Below are positions 1 through 7,704 of a stretch of 31,248 nt of DNA, one piece after another; the first letter of the stretch is position 1; every line of letters begins with the position of its first letter. This DNA is from MD308 sp051888795 (lineage in GTDB: Bacteria > Bacillota > Clostridia > Lachnospirales > Lachnospiraceae), in contig JBJFCD010000255.1 in NCBI GenBank assembly GCA_051888795.1, positions 1 through 31,248 of the forward strand, written 5' to 3'. The translations under genes were made by a program, and so were the position numbers. A model generated the notes under the pieces. It saw only the letters and a list, made by a program, of their open reading frames with translations, did no database searches and had not been told where the DNA came from.

Positions 1-98
1 AAGAGTGGTTAATAGTTTTAAAAGACGTGACGTATTTTTTATATTGTGATAATATTCTTGTAAATGAAAAATGTAAATAACAATAAGCAGGTGATGGT

Positions 99-530
99 AT
101 GGATAAGCAGGTGGAAACCATTTTGCAGGGAGGAAAATTTAAAAAATTAATGGATGAACAAAGCATTGAATTGCGTCAGAAATATGATATGAAAAAAGCG
201 GAATTGGAGATCCTCTATTTTTTATCCCGATGTGGCGATCACAATACATCTTCTGATATTCATTCACAGTTAATGATGAACAGAGGTCATATTTCTCAGG
301 CTGTAGATAGCCTGTGCAGAAGAAGATATATTATTGCGGTTCCGGACAAGAATGACAGAAGATATATCCATTATATTGTTCAGGATTCTGCACAGGAAAT
401 TGTGGCTGAAATGGCAAAGAGAAGAGAAGAAATGAATCAGCAGATTCTGGCGGGAATTTCTGATGAAGAACTAAGAGTTTTCCGAGAAGTATCACTGAAA
501 ATAAAGAATAATATAGAAAAATTAATATAA
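99..530 (+). CDS. MarR-family winged-helix transcriptional regulator
   Basis: A 143-residue protein of normal MarR size. The middle (about residues 45-100) reads as a winged helix-turn-helix: a recognition region containing NRGHISQAVDSLCRR is followed by a wing with the DKNDRRYIHY pattern, matching the D-x-R signature of MarR proteins. The N- and C-terminal helices would form the dimer interface. Proteins of this family usually repress nearby genes and release DNA on binding a small ligand or on thiol oxidation; the ligand cannot be read from sequence. The start at 99 has an AGGTGA ribosome site at 89-94. It lies 171 bp upstream of groES, but that gene has its own promoter and operator, so a regulatory link to groESL is not shown. 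The first 98 bases of the window hold only AT-rich upstream DNA. Confidence 0.8.
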   Translation: MDKQVETILQGGKFKKLMDEQSIELRQKYDMKKAELEILYFLSRCGDHNTSSDIHSQLMMNRGHISQAVDSLCRRRYIIAVPDKNDRRYIHYIVQDSAQEIVAEMAKRREEMNQQILAGISDEELRVFREVSLKIKNNIEKLI

Positions 531-550
531 TAAAAAAAGTATAAACTCTG

Positions 551-578
551 TTGACAATGGGAAAGTGCGTGCTATAAT
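551..578 (+). promoter_or_regulatory. Sigma-A promoter of groESL
   Basis: TTGACA at 551-556 and TATAAT at 573-578 are separated by 16 bp. Both hexamers match the vegetative consensus perfectly. Transcription would begin near 585, giving a leader of about 115 nt before groES that includes the CIRCE element. Confidence 0.85.
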
Positions 579-648
579 GTTTTAAAAATAAATAGTTTAA
601 AATTAAAATAATTACTTCCAGAGGGGTAATATATTTTTTAAACGCATG

Positions 649-675
649 AGAGCACTCAACAAAGACGAGTGCTAA
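649..675 (+). promoter_or_regulatory. CIRCE operator (HrcA binding site) of groESL
   Basis: The right arm GAGTGCTAA (667-675) is perfect. The left arm AGAGCACTC (649-657) matches seven of nine positions of TTAGCACTC, with the canonical 9-base spacer. CIRCE is the operator of the heat-shock repressor HrcA; the hrcA gene is not in this window. The element lies in the transcribed leader, about 65 nt downstream of the predicted start point and 25 bp before the groES ATG. Confidence 0.92.
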
Positions 676-700
676 CAACGAAGAAAGGCAGGTTATTTAT

Positions 701-979
701 ATGAGGTTAAAACCATTAGGAGACAGAGTTGTATTACAATATCAGGAAGCAGAAGAGAAGACACAATCTGGGATTATCCTGCCAGACAGTGCCAAAGAAA
801 AACCACAGACAGCGATTGTAATTGCAGTTGGACCTGGAAAAGAAGCTGACAGTAAAGAGATGCAGATAAAAGAAGGTGATAAAGTTATCTGTTCTCAGTA
901 CGCAGGTACAGAAATCAAAGTGGATGATGAAGAGTATGTTATTGTAGACTACAATGATATTATTGCGATTGTTAAATAA
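701..979 (+). CDS. groES: Co-chaperonin GroES (Cpn10)
   Basis: A 92-residue protein of standard Cpn10 length. It opens with MRLKPLGDRVVLQ, and the mobile-loop region TQSGIILPDSAKEKPQ (about residues 22-37) carries the GIILP-type hydrophobic contact that docks on GroEL. The roof and barrel strands follow (IVIAVGPG, GDKVICSQYAGTEIKVD). The heptamer caps the GroEL ring in the cytoplasm and closes the folding chamber. It is first in a two-gene operon with groEL, whose start is 37 bp downstream, and is under a sigma-A promoter with a CIRCE operator, so HrcA-controlled heat induction is expected. Nothing is unusual in the protein. Confidence 0.98.
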   Translation: MRLKPLGDRVVLQYQEAEEKTQSGIILPDSAKEKPQTAIVIAVGPGKEADSKEMQIKEGDKVICSQYAGTEIKVDDEEYVIVDYNDIIAIVK

Positions 980-1015
980 ATATTTTTGGTGATAGATAGA
1001 AAGAAGGAATATATT

Positions 1016-2629
1016 ATGGCAAAAGATATTACTTTTGATGTTGATGCAAGAAAGAAAATGGAGGCAGGAGTAGATAAGCTTGCAGATGTTGTGAAAGTCA
1101 CACTTGGACCGAAAGGCAGAAATGTGGTTTTGGACAGATCTTACGGAACACCTTTGATCACGAATGATGGTGTCACAATTGCTAAGGAGATTGAACTGGA
1201 AGATCGCTATGAAAATATGGGAGCACAGTTGGTAAAAGAAGTTGCTACAAAAACGAATGATATTGCAGGAGATGGAACTACGACAGCAACTGTTCTTGCG
1301 CAGGCACTTGTAAATGAAGGAATGAAAAATATTGCAGCCGGAGCAAATCCGATCGTTCTCAGAAAAGGAATGAAGAAGGCTTCAGATGCAGCAATTGCGG
1401 TTCTGGAAGAAATGAGCTGTCCGGTAACAGGAAAAGAGCACATTGCTAAAGTGGCTGCGATTTCGGCAGGAAATGAAGAAGTTGGCAATATGATTGCTGA
1501 TGCAATGGAAAAGGTTGGAGAAAATGGAGTCATTACAATTGAAGAAGCAAAAACAATGCAGACAGAAATCGATGTGGTAGAGGGAATGCAGTTTGATAAT
1601 GGCTATCTTTCCGGATATATGTGCGATGACAAAGAGAAGATGGTTGCCAATATGGAAAATCCATATATTCTTCTGACAGACAAGAAAATTTCCAACATTC
1701 AGGATATTATTCCGATTTTGGAAAATGTAATGAGAGAAGGGAAAGAGCTTCTGATCATTGCAGATGATGTGGAGGGAGAAGCGCTTACAACTTTGATCGT
1801 AAATAGGTTGAGAGGTACTTTGAAAGTCGTTGCTGTGAAAGCTACTGGATATGGGGACAATCGTAAGGATATGCTTCAGGATATTGCTGCACTGACCGGA
1901 GGACAGGTAATTCTGGAAGATCTGGGACTTCAGCTGAAAGATACGACAATGGATATGCTTGGACGTGCAAAGTCTGTGAAAGTGACAAAAGAGAATACAA
2001 CAATTGTAGATGGAGCAGGCAATAAAGCAGATGTCGGAGCACGGATCGAGAGCCTGAAGAGACAGATGGCTGATACAACTTCTGATTTTGATAAAGATAA
2101 ACTGATGGACCGTATTGCAAAATTAGGTGGTGGAGTTGCAGTAATTCGCGTAGGAGCAGCAACAGAAACTGAAATGAAGGAAGCAAAATATCGTATGGAA
2201 GATGCAATGAATGCTACAAAGGCCGCAGTGTCTGAAGGAATTATAAGTGGTGGCGGCTCTGCATATATCCATGCCCAGAAAAAAGTAAATGAACTTGCGG
2301 CTACATTAGCAGGTGATGAAAAGACTGGTGCGGAGATTGTGGCAAAAGCACTGGAGGCGCCTCTGTATGCGATTGCGGATAATGCAGGATTGAATGGGCC
2401 TGTAATTGTAAATAAGGTAAAAGAAAGTGAAGAAGGAATCGGATTTGATGCAGTTCATGAAACTTATGTAAATATGCTGAAGGAAGGAATCATTGATCCG
2501 GTAAAAGTTACAAAACATGCACTTAATAATGCAGTCAGTGTGGCTTCAACGCTTCTTACGACAGAAGCCGCTGTGGCAGATATAAAGGAAGAGACCGTGG
2601 CAGCACAGCCGTCACCGGATATGTATTAA
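1016..2629 (+). CDS. groEL: Chaperonin GroEL (Cpn60)
   Basis: A 537-residue ATP-driven folding chamber protein, full length for the family. The start MAKDITFD at 1016 is chosen over an in-frame GTG at 986 because it matches the universal GroEL N-terminus and is preceded by a GAAGGA ribosome site. Visible signatures are VTLGPKGRNVVLD, the ATPase motif GDGTTTATVLAQ, and the nucleotide-contact region near GIISGGGSAYIHAQ. The C-terminus ends AAQPSPDMY instead of the GGM-rich tail found in most GroELs. GroEL works with GroES on newly made or heat-damaged proteins. The gene is followed directly by a strong terminator, so the operon is groES-groEL only. Confidence 0.98.
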   Translation: MAKDITFDVDARKKMEAGVDKLADVVKVTLGPKGRNVVLDRSYGTPLITNDGVTIAKEIELEDRYENMGAQLVKEVATKTNDIAGDGTTTATVLAQALVNEGMKNIAAGANPIVLRKGMKKASDAAIAVLEEMSCPVTGKEHIAKVAAISAGNEEVGNMIADAMEKVGENGVITIEEAKTMQTEIDVVEGMQFDNGYLSGYMCDDKEKMVANMENPYILLTDKKISNIQDIIPILENVMREGKELLIIADDVEGEALTTLIVNRLRGTLKVVAVKATGYGDNRKDMLQDIAALTGGQVILEDLGLQLKDTTMDMLGRAKSVKVTKENTTIVDGAGNKADVGARIESLKRQMADTTSDFDKDKLMDRIAKLGGGVAVIRVGAATETEMKEAKYRMEDAMNATKAAVSEGIISGGGSAYIHAQKKVNELAATLAGDEKTGAEIVAKALEAPLYAIADNAGLNGPVIVNKVKESEEGIGFDAVHETYVNMLKEGIIDPVKVTKHALNNAVSVASTLLTTEAAVADIKEETVAAQPSPDMY

Positions 2630-2662
2630 AATAAACTACATCATTAACCTGAGATCATAGTA

Positions 2663-2709
2663 AACAACCTGTGCTATTTCATATTTATAAACAGCACAGG
2701 TTGTTTTTT
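2663..2709 (+). terminator. Intrinsic terminator of groESL
   Basis: A perfect 13-bp stem is formed by AACAACCTGTGCT (2663-2675) and AGCACAGGTTGTT (2693-2705), followed by a T run to 2709. It lies 33 bp after the groEL stop codon. Confidence 0.95.
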
Positions 2710-3008
2710 GCGTTCGGACTTTTTGCGCATTTTTTTTTGTATTTTAACATTGTTTTTCAGGAAAGAATAAGAGTGGGAAGTGAAATAAAATGCTGAATTA
2801 TTCTTGTTTATTCTGAAAAAAAGAACCTATTAAAATACTTGTTTTTTAATTTTGATTGTCCGAAAGAAATTTTGTCAAAATAATATAATTTTATTAATGA
2901 AAGACGTACCTGAACAAAACTATTTATTGAATGAATTTATTCAAAATAAGGCACTTGAGAAAGTGCCGAGTCTGAATTATTATAAAAATAGAGTAAAGGA
3001 GGAAAGAT
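2710..3008 (+). promoter_or_regulatory. Upstream regulatory region of the arc operon
   Basis: This stretch of about 300 bp has no gene and is very AT-rich. A TATAAT hexamer at 2884-2889 is the best -10 candidate, but no good -35 stands 16-18 bp upstream, as expected for an activator-dependent promoter. A heptamer TTATTCT is repeated exactly 10 bp apart at 2798-2804 and 2808-2814, about 85 bp before that -10. Downstream of it are an inverted repeat TTGAAT-N6-ATTCAA (2927-2944), loosely like an arginine-repressor box but with a longer centre, and a stem-loop at 2950-2967. The arcA ribosome site AAAGGAGG ends about six bases before its ATG. Confidence 0.5.
2950..2967 (+). promoter_or_regulatory. 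Leader stem-loop with GAGA tetraloop before arcA
   Basis: GGCACTT (2950-2956) pairs perfectly with AAGTGCC (2961-2967) around a GAGA loop, which fits the stable GNRA tetraloop class. No T run follows, so it is not a terminator. It stands about 28 nt upstream of the arcA ribosome site and could protect the mRNA 5' end or bind a regulator; the function is unknown. Confidence 0.55.
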
Positions 3009-4244
3009 ATGGCAATTCAAGTAAAAAGTGAAATAGGAAAGTTAAAACAAGTTATGCTCCACAGACCGGATAAAGAATTAGAACATCTTGTGCCAGGTGA
3101 TTTGGAAAGACTGCTTTTTGATGACATCCCTTATCTGAAAGCAGCACAGAATGAACATGATTGTTTTGCGGAAATCATGAGAAATCAGGGAGTAGAGGTT
3201 GTTTATCTGGAAGATCTGGCAGCAGATGTCTTAAAGACTGACCAGAAGCTTAAAGAACAATTTATTAAACAGTTTATAGAAGAAGGGAATGTAGTTGACG
3301 AGCGAATTAAAGAGTATCTGTTTTCCTATCTTAATGAGATCCCGGATACAAAGGATCTGGTCCTTAAATTAATGTCTGGAGTAAGAGCAGGGGAACTCAA
3401 AGTTACTACAGATCATCCTCTTGTAGATATGATCCGGACAGACAGCCAGTTTATCCTCGATCCTATCCCGAATCTGTATTTTACAAGAGATCCATTTGCC
3501 TGCATCGGAAATGGTGTAAGTTTAAACTGCATGTATTCCAGAACAAGAAGAAGAGAAACAATTTTTGGAAAATACGTACTGGAGAATCATCCGGATTTTG
3601 CTGGACATACACCTTTCTATTATAAGAGGGAATTCCCTTATGCTATTGAGGGTGGCGATATCCTGAATCTGAATAATAAGATACTGGCAATCGGTATTTC
3701 CCAGCGCACAACACCGGAAGCAATCGAGCTTTTAGCTAAAAATATCTTTTCGGATGAGAATACAGAGATTGAGACGATTCTGGCTCTGGATATTCCTTCA
3801 ATCAGGGCGTTCATGCATCTGGATACAGTCTGTACGCAGGTCGACTATGATAAATTTACAATCCATCCTGGGATTTTAGGAACATTGCGGATCTTTGAAA
3901 TCAAAAAAGGTGATAAAAAAGACAGCTTAGAAGTAAGAGAAATGCATTCTTCCTTAGAAGAAGTCCTTGCATCTCATTTGCAACTGGATAAGGTAACACT
4001 GATTCAGTGTGGTGGTAAAGACATGATAGCGTCAGAGCGTGAACAGTGGAATGATGGATCAAATACATTATGTATCGAACCGGGAAAAGTAATTGTTTAT
4101 GACAGGAACTATGTAACAAATCAGATTTTGAGAGAGAACGGAATAGAAGTTCTGGAAACGGCAAGTTCGGAACTTTCACGAGGAAGAGGCGGTCCGCGGT
4201 GTATGAGTATGCCGCTTGTAAGAGAACCGATTATGATGCCTTGA
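3009..4244 (+). CDS. arcA: Arginine deiminase
   Basis: A 411-residue cytoplasmic enzyme of the guanidino-group-modifying superfamily. It hydrolyses L-arginine to L-citrulline and ammonia, the first step of the ADI pathway. The expected active-site blocks are present in order: FTRDPF (Asp161), EGGD (214-217), HLDTV (His270, Asp272), and the nucleophilic cysteine in RGGPRCMSMPL (Cys398) near the C-terminus. The length fits bacterial ArcA, and AAAGGAGG precedes the ATG. It is first in an operon with arcB and a cyclodeaminase-type gene. The lack of a consensus -35 upstream and the AraC-type gene that converges on the operon suggest activator control, possibly by arginine; that is inference. Confidence 0.97.
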   Translation: MAIQVKSEIGKLKQVMLHRPDKELEHLVPGDLERLLFDDIPYLKAAQNEHDCFAEIMRNQGVEVVYLEDLAADVLKTDQKLKEQFIKQFIEEGNVVDERIKEYLFSYLNEIPDTKDLVLKLMSGVRAGELKVTTDHPLVDMIRTDSQFILDPIPNLYFTRDPFACIGNGVSLNCMYSRTRRRETIFGKYVLENHPDFAGHTPFYYKREFPYAIEGGDILNLNNKILAIGISQRTTPEAIELLAKNIFSDENTEIETILALDIPSIRAFMHLDTVCTQVDYDKFTIHPGILGTLRIFEIKKGDKKDSLEVREMHSSLEEVLASHLQLDKVTLIQCGGKDMIASEREQWNDGSNTLCIEPGKVIVYDRNYVTNQILRENGIEVLETASSELSRGRGGPRCMSMPLVREPIMMP

Positions 4245-4298
4245 TTCAGATAATGATGTAAAGGTGTTTATATATTAAAGAAAAGGAGAATGAAAGAA

Positions 4299-5291
4299 AT
4301 GGCAACTAATATCAGGGGAAGAAATTATTTAAAACTTCTGGATTATTCATCAAAGGAGATTCGTTATCTTCTTGATCTGGCGAAGAATTTTAAAGATATG
4401 AAGAGAGCAGGAGTACCGCATAAATATCTGGAAGGAAAGAATATTGTACTTCTGTTTGAAAAGACATCTACAAGAACACGCTGTTCTTTTGAAGTGGCAG
4501 CGATGGATCTCGGAATGGGTGTGACATATCTTGATCCGGGCAGCAGCCAGATGGGTAAAAAAGAAAGTATTGCAGATACGGCAAGAGTACTGGGAAGAAT
4601 GTATGATGGAATCGAATACAGAGGTTACAGTCAGGAATTAGTGGAAGAACTGGCAGAGTATGCAGGTGTTCCTGTATGGAATGGACTTACAGACCAGTTC
4701 CACCCGACACAAATGCTGGCAGACCTTTTGACAATTGAAGAAAACTTCGGAAGATTAAAAGGACTGAACTTCACTTACATGGGTGATGCGAGAAATAACA
4801 TGGGCAATTCTCTTATGATCGCATGTGCAAAGATGGGTCTTAACTTTACAGCTTGTGCGCCAAAAGAACTTTTCCCAGAGGCTTCTCTCGTTGAAACAGC
4901 AAGAGAAATTGCGGCTGAAAACGGATGTACAGTTCGTTTGACAGAAGACGTTGAAGAAGGCGCAAAGGATGCAGATGTAATCTATACAGATATCTGGGTA
5001 TCTATGGGCGAGCCTGATGAAGTATGGGAGACAAGAATCAATTTACTTAAGAAATATCAGGTTAATGCAGATGTAATGAATCATGCAAAGGATACAGCAA
5101 TCTTTATGCATTGTCTTCCGTCATTCCATGATACAAATACAACAATCGGTGCACAGATTGCAGAGAAGTTCGGTATTGATGAAATGGAAGTTACAAATGA
5201 AGTCTTTGAGTCAAAGCAGTCTGTAGTATTTGATGAGGCAGAAAACCGTATGCATACGATCAAAGCAGTTGTTTATGCAACACTTCGCTAA
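4299..5291 (+). CDS. arcB: Ornithine carbamoyltransferase, catabolic type
   Basis: A 330-residue enzyme that in the ADI pathway phosphorolyses citrulline to ornithine and carbamoyl phosphate. Signatures are the carbamoyl-phosphate loop STRTR, the DQFHPTQ block, the SMG loop (VSMGEPDE), and HCLPSFHD, which resembles the HCLPAFHD form of catabolic ArcB more than the HCLPAHR form of many anabolic ArgF proteins. An in-frame ATG at 4290 lies only one base after the AAGGAG site (4283-4288), so the ATG at 4299, giving MATNIRGRNYLK, is the likelier start. It sits 54 bp after arcA and 23 bp before the cyclodeaminase gene, all in one direction. An anabolic role cannot be excluded from sequence. Confidence 0.94.
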   Translation: MATNIRGRNYLKLLDYSSKEIRYLLDLAKNFKDMKRAGVPHKYLEGKNIVLLFEKTSTRTRCSFEVAAMDLGMGVTYLDPGSSQMGKKESIADTARVLGRMYDGIEYRGYSQELVEELAEYAGVPVWNGLTDQFHPTQMLADLLTIEENFGRLKGLNFTYMGDARNNMGNSLMIACAKMGLNFTACAPKELFPEASLVETAREIAAENGCTVRLTEDVEEGAKDADVIYTDIWVSMGEPDEVWETRINLLKKYQVNADVMNHAKDTAIFMHCLPSFHDTNTTIGAQIAEKFGIDEMEVTNEVFESKQSVVFDEAENRMHTIKAVVYATLR

Positions 5292-5314
5292 AACAGTTTG
5301 AAAGGAGAAAGATT

Positions 5315-6415
5315 ATGTCATTTGAAATGCCAAAATATCATCATCCGGATTTTACAGCAGAACCTCTTGCAAGTGCTCCGGATGCACAGTATGAGGAAGC
5401 AGAAAAAGACGGTGTAGTACCTGATAATTATCACAGCACATCCATGTATCCGGAATATTTTAAGATTGACGGTGAATGGAAGCTGGCAGAAGAAAGCCGT
5501 ATGGATTCCTGCGTCGTACTTTGTGATGACGGTCATCTCGCAGTAGTTGAGGCAAGAAATATCAAAAAAGGTGACAAAGTAATATTAGGAAGAACTGAAA
5601 AAGGTGAAGACGGAATATATATGCATTGTCACGGATTCGAAGGTGATGATTCTGCGCTGGAAGACCAGTTTGTGTTCCGCCAGGGAAGAAGCCGCGAGAC
5701 ATCATATGCCCGCGATTATGACAGATTATTTGAACTTTTAAAATACGAAAGAGAGCATGGAAATATTCTTTGGGTAATGGGTCCTGCATTTGCATTTGAC
5801 GCAGATGCAAGAGCAGCAATGAGTGCGCTGATTGATGCCGGATATGCAGATGGACTTATGGCTGGAAATGCGCTTGCGACACATGATCTTGAAGGAGCAC
5901 TTCTCCATACAGCACTTGGCCAGGATATTTATACACAAAAATCACAGCCAAATGGACATTATAATCATCTTGATGTATGTAACAAAGTGAGAAGAAGTGG
6001 CTCTATCCCACAGTTTATCAAGGATTATAATCTGGACGACGGTATTATCTGCAGTTGTGTAAGGAATAATGTACCGATCGTTTTAGCAGGTTCTATTCGT
6101 GATGACGGTCCGCTTCCGGAAGTAATCGGAAATGTTTATGAAGCGGCTGATACAATGAGAAGCCGGGTGCGCAAGTGTACAACGGTTATTTGTCTTGCGA
6201 CAATGCTTCATACAATTGCGACAGGTAATATGACTCCATCCTTCAGGGTGTTAGAAGACGGCACTGTACGTCCGGTATATCTGTATACGGTAGATGCAGA
6301 TGAATTTGTGGTAAATAAGCTTCTCGACAGAGGAAGCTTAAGTGCTACGACAATGGTAACAAATGTGCAGGATTTTATTACACTTGTTGCCAAAGGCCTG
6401 GGAGTTATGAAATAA
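5315..6415 (+). CDS. Probable ornithine cyclodeaminase, TIGR00300 / AgrE C-terminal type
   Basis: A 366-residue protein I recognise as the TIGR00300 (LOR/SDH-related) family, known from archaeal ornithine cyclodeaminase and the C-terminal half of cyanobacterial AgrE/ArgZ. Matching blocks are DGVVPDNYHSTS (32-43), PEYFKIDGEW (46-55), MAGNALATHDLEGALL (182-197), NHLDVCNKVRRSGSI (217-231), VLAGSIRDDGPLPEV (256-270) and LATMLHTIATGN (294-305), typical of its NAD-binding fold. The family reaction is ornithine to proline plus ammonia. The N-terminal GHLID-type segment usual for longer members looks absent, and residues 111-131 differ from the usual loop, so the enzyme is a variant form. It follows arcB by 23 bp with an AAAGGAG site, which gives it ornithine as the obvious substrate. 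It is not the mu-crystallin-type Ocd. Family call is firm; the reaction is inferred. Confidence 0.75.
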   Translation: MSFEMPKYHHPDFTAEPLASAPDAQYEEAEKDGVVPDNYHSTSMYPEYFKIDGEWKLAEESRMDSCVVLCDDGHLAVVEARNIKKGDKVILGRTEKGEDGIYMHCHGFEGDDSALEDQFVFRQGRSRETSYARDYDRLFELLKYEREHGNILWVMGPAFAFDADARAAMSALIDAGYADGLMAGNALATHDLEGALLHTALGQDIYTQKSQPNGHYNHLDVCNKVRRSGSIPQFIKDYNLDDGIICSCVRNNVPIVLAGSIRDDGPLPEVIGNVYEAADTMRSRVRKCTTVICLATMLHTIATGNMTPSFRVLEDGTVRPVYLYTVDADEFVVNKLLDRGSLSATTMVTNVQDFITLVAKGLGVMK

Positions 6416-6432
6416 AAAATAATTAAAAATAT

Positions 6433-6474
6433 ACAGCAGCAATGTAAAAATTGCTGCTGTTAGATATTTTTTTT
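6433..6474. terminator. Bidirectional terminator between the arc operon and the AraC-type gene
   Basis: ACAGCAGCAAT (6433-6443) pairs perfectly with ATTGCTGCTGT (6450-6460) over a six-base loop. On the plus strand the stem is followed by a T-rich tract to 6474. On the minus strand it is followed by ATATTTTTAATT. The AraC-type stop codon (6460-6462) touches the stem, so one hairpin serves both convergent transcripts. Confidence 0.9.
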
Positions 6475-7704
6475 CTGTAATTCAACAGAACGTCGGAAAT
6501 TTCCGGGTGTCATTGAACGGAAACGAAGAAAATTGCGTGACAGAGTCTTGTCTGTATTGTAACCAACTTCAAGTGCAATTGTAAGGATACTCTTATCTGT
6601 TTCCAAAAGAAGTTCAGAAGCCCGATTAATCCGAATGTAGTTCAGAAAATCGTTAAAATTCATTTCTACTTGGAAAAGTAATATGCGATTCAGTTCTTTT
6701 GGTGAAATGCCAAAACGCTCACTGATGGTTTTGGGATGAAGATCCTCTGCATAGTGTCTGTATATATAAGAGACGATTGCGTAATAAACCTGACGGTCCT
6801 TGATATTGCATTTATCACCGATAGACTGATATGTTTTTCTGAAATCATTAGCTTTCATTCCGATTCGCGCCAGAAAGACCTTGCTGATGTGAGCGCTGTC
6901 AACAAATCCTAATATTTCGGCAAGCTCTTCTAACGTAAAATCAGTATACAGCAGATAATTGATTGTTTTGCCAACTCTCATTTCATTTAACAGGTCAAAA
7001 AAGGATAATCCGGTTTTTTTCTTAATATAAGAACTGATTGCCGATTCGCTCATATAAAACTTTTGTGACAGCATAGAAAGAGTAATCTTTTCGTTTAAAT
7101 GAGTATATAAAAACTGGAATATCTCACTGGCCTCTATAGAAGGAGAGGATTTTGGCATAGTGCGGCTGGCACGAATAAACAAAATAAGGATTTCCAGCAG
7201 TTTGTTTGTAATATAGAGATTACTCAGACCACGTGCTTCCAAAGCAAAGTCAGAGTCAGCAGCTGTATTGAGCTGTGATTGTGTATGTATTTCATCTTTT
7301 ATCTGAAGAAATAAATGCTGTATCTGTTCATAGTTCTGTGTATCAAAAGAGATAACAGGCGTTTTGAACATAGATTGTATACTGTTTGGATTATGATAAG
7401 CTTTGATGATTTCGTTAATATTATCAAAATAATAAGCAATAACAAAAAACTGAAGTGAGGATTTTACTTTTACAATATCTGTGATCTGCCATGGAAGTAC
7501 CGATACGAGAGTTCCCTTTTTCAGAGTATATTCTTTGTCATTCAGTAAAAGGGTACCTTCCCCTTCGTTGATCAGCCACAATCTGGACATAGGATGTATC
7601 AGAGGTGTGGTAGGAGAGGATACGACTTCTATATCGAAATCACATAATCTTGATTCATCTTCGTTTGAACAATATATGCTTTGAATTGGTATAAGTTTTG
7701 ACAT
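6460..7704 (-). CDS. AraC-family regulator with cupin-like N-terminus and two HTH domains
   Basis: A 414-residue protein, longer than the roughly 280-300 residues usual for AraC regulators. Residues about 25-95 look like an effector-binding cupin (SRLWLINEGEGTLLLNDKEY). Two separate AraC-type DNA-binding regions follow. The first, about 192-291, runs from FLYTHLNEKITLSMLSQKF through EELAEILGFVDSAHISKVF. The second, about 308-406, has YIYRHYAEDLHPKTISERFG and ILTIALEVGYNTDKTLSRNF with an MTPGNFRRS ending. An in-frame TTG lies just before the chosen ATG at 7704; GGAGGG sits 7 bases upstream of the ATG. Convergent to the arc operon and divergent from arcC, it is the natural candidate regulator of both. 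The ligand is unknown. Confidence 0.85.
   Translation of the reverse strand: MSKLIPIQSIYCSNEDESRLCDFDIEVVSSPTTPLIHPMSRLWLINEGEGTLLLNDKEYTLKKGTLVSVLPWQITDIVKVKSSLQFFVIAYYFDNINEIIKAYHNPNSIQSMFKTPVISFDTQNYEQIQHLFLQIKDEIHTQSQLNTAADSDFALEARGLSNLYITNKLLEILILFIRASRTMPKSSPSIEASEIFQFLYTHLNEKITLSMLSQKFYMSESAISSYIKKKTGLSFFDLLNEMRVGKTINYLLYTDFTLEELAEILGFVDSAHISKVFLARIGMKANDFRKTYQSIGDKCNIKDRQVYYAIVSYIYRHYAEDLHPKTISERFGISPKELNRILLFQVEMNFNDFLNYIRINRASELLLETDKSILTIALEVGYNTDKTLSRNFLRFRSMTPGNFRRSVELQKKNI

Noticed and set aside
331..678. A 115-codon minus-strand frame covering the end of marR and the groES promoter
   Set aside because: It covers a perfect sigma-A promoter and CIRCE element and has no coding signature; treated as chance.
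986..1015. Upstream GTG start adding ten residues to GroEL
   Set aside because: The extension is atypical; MAKDITFD at 1016 matches the family N-terminus and has a ribosome site.
6433..6460. Hairpin after the cyclodeaminase gene as a repeat or attachment site
   Set aside because: Stem plus T tract between convergent genes is fully explained as a bidirectional terminator.
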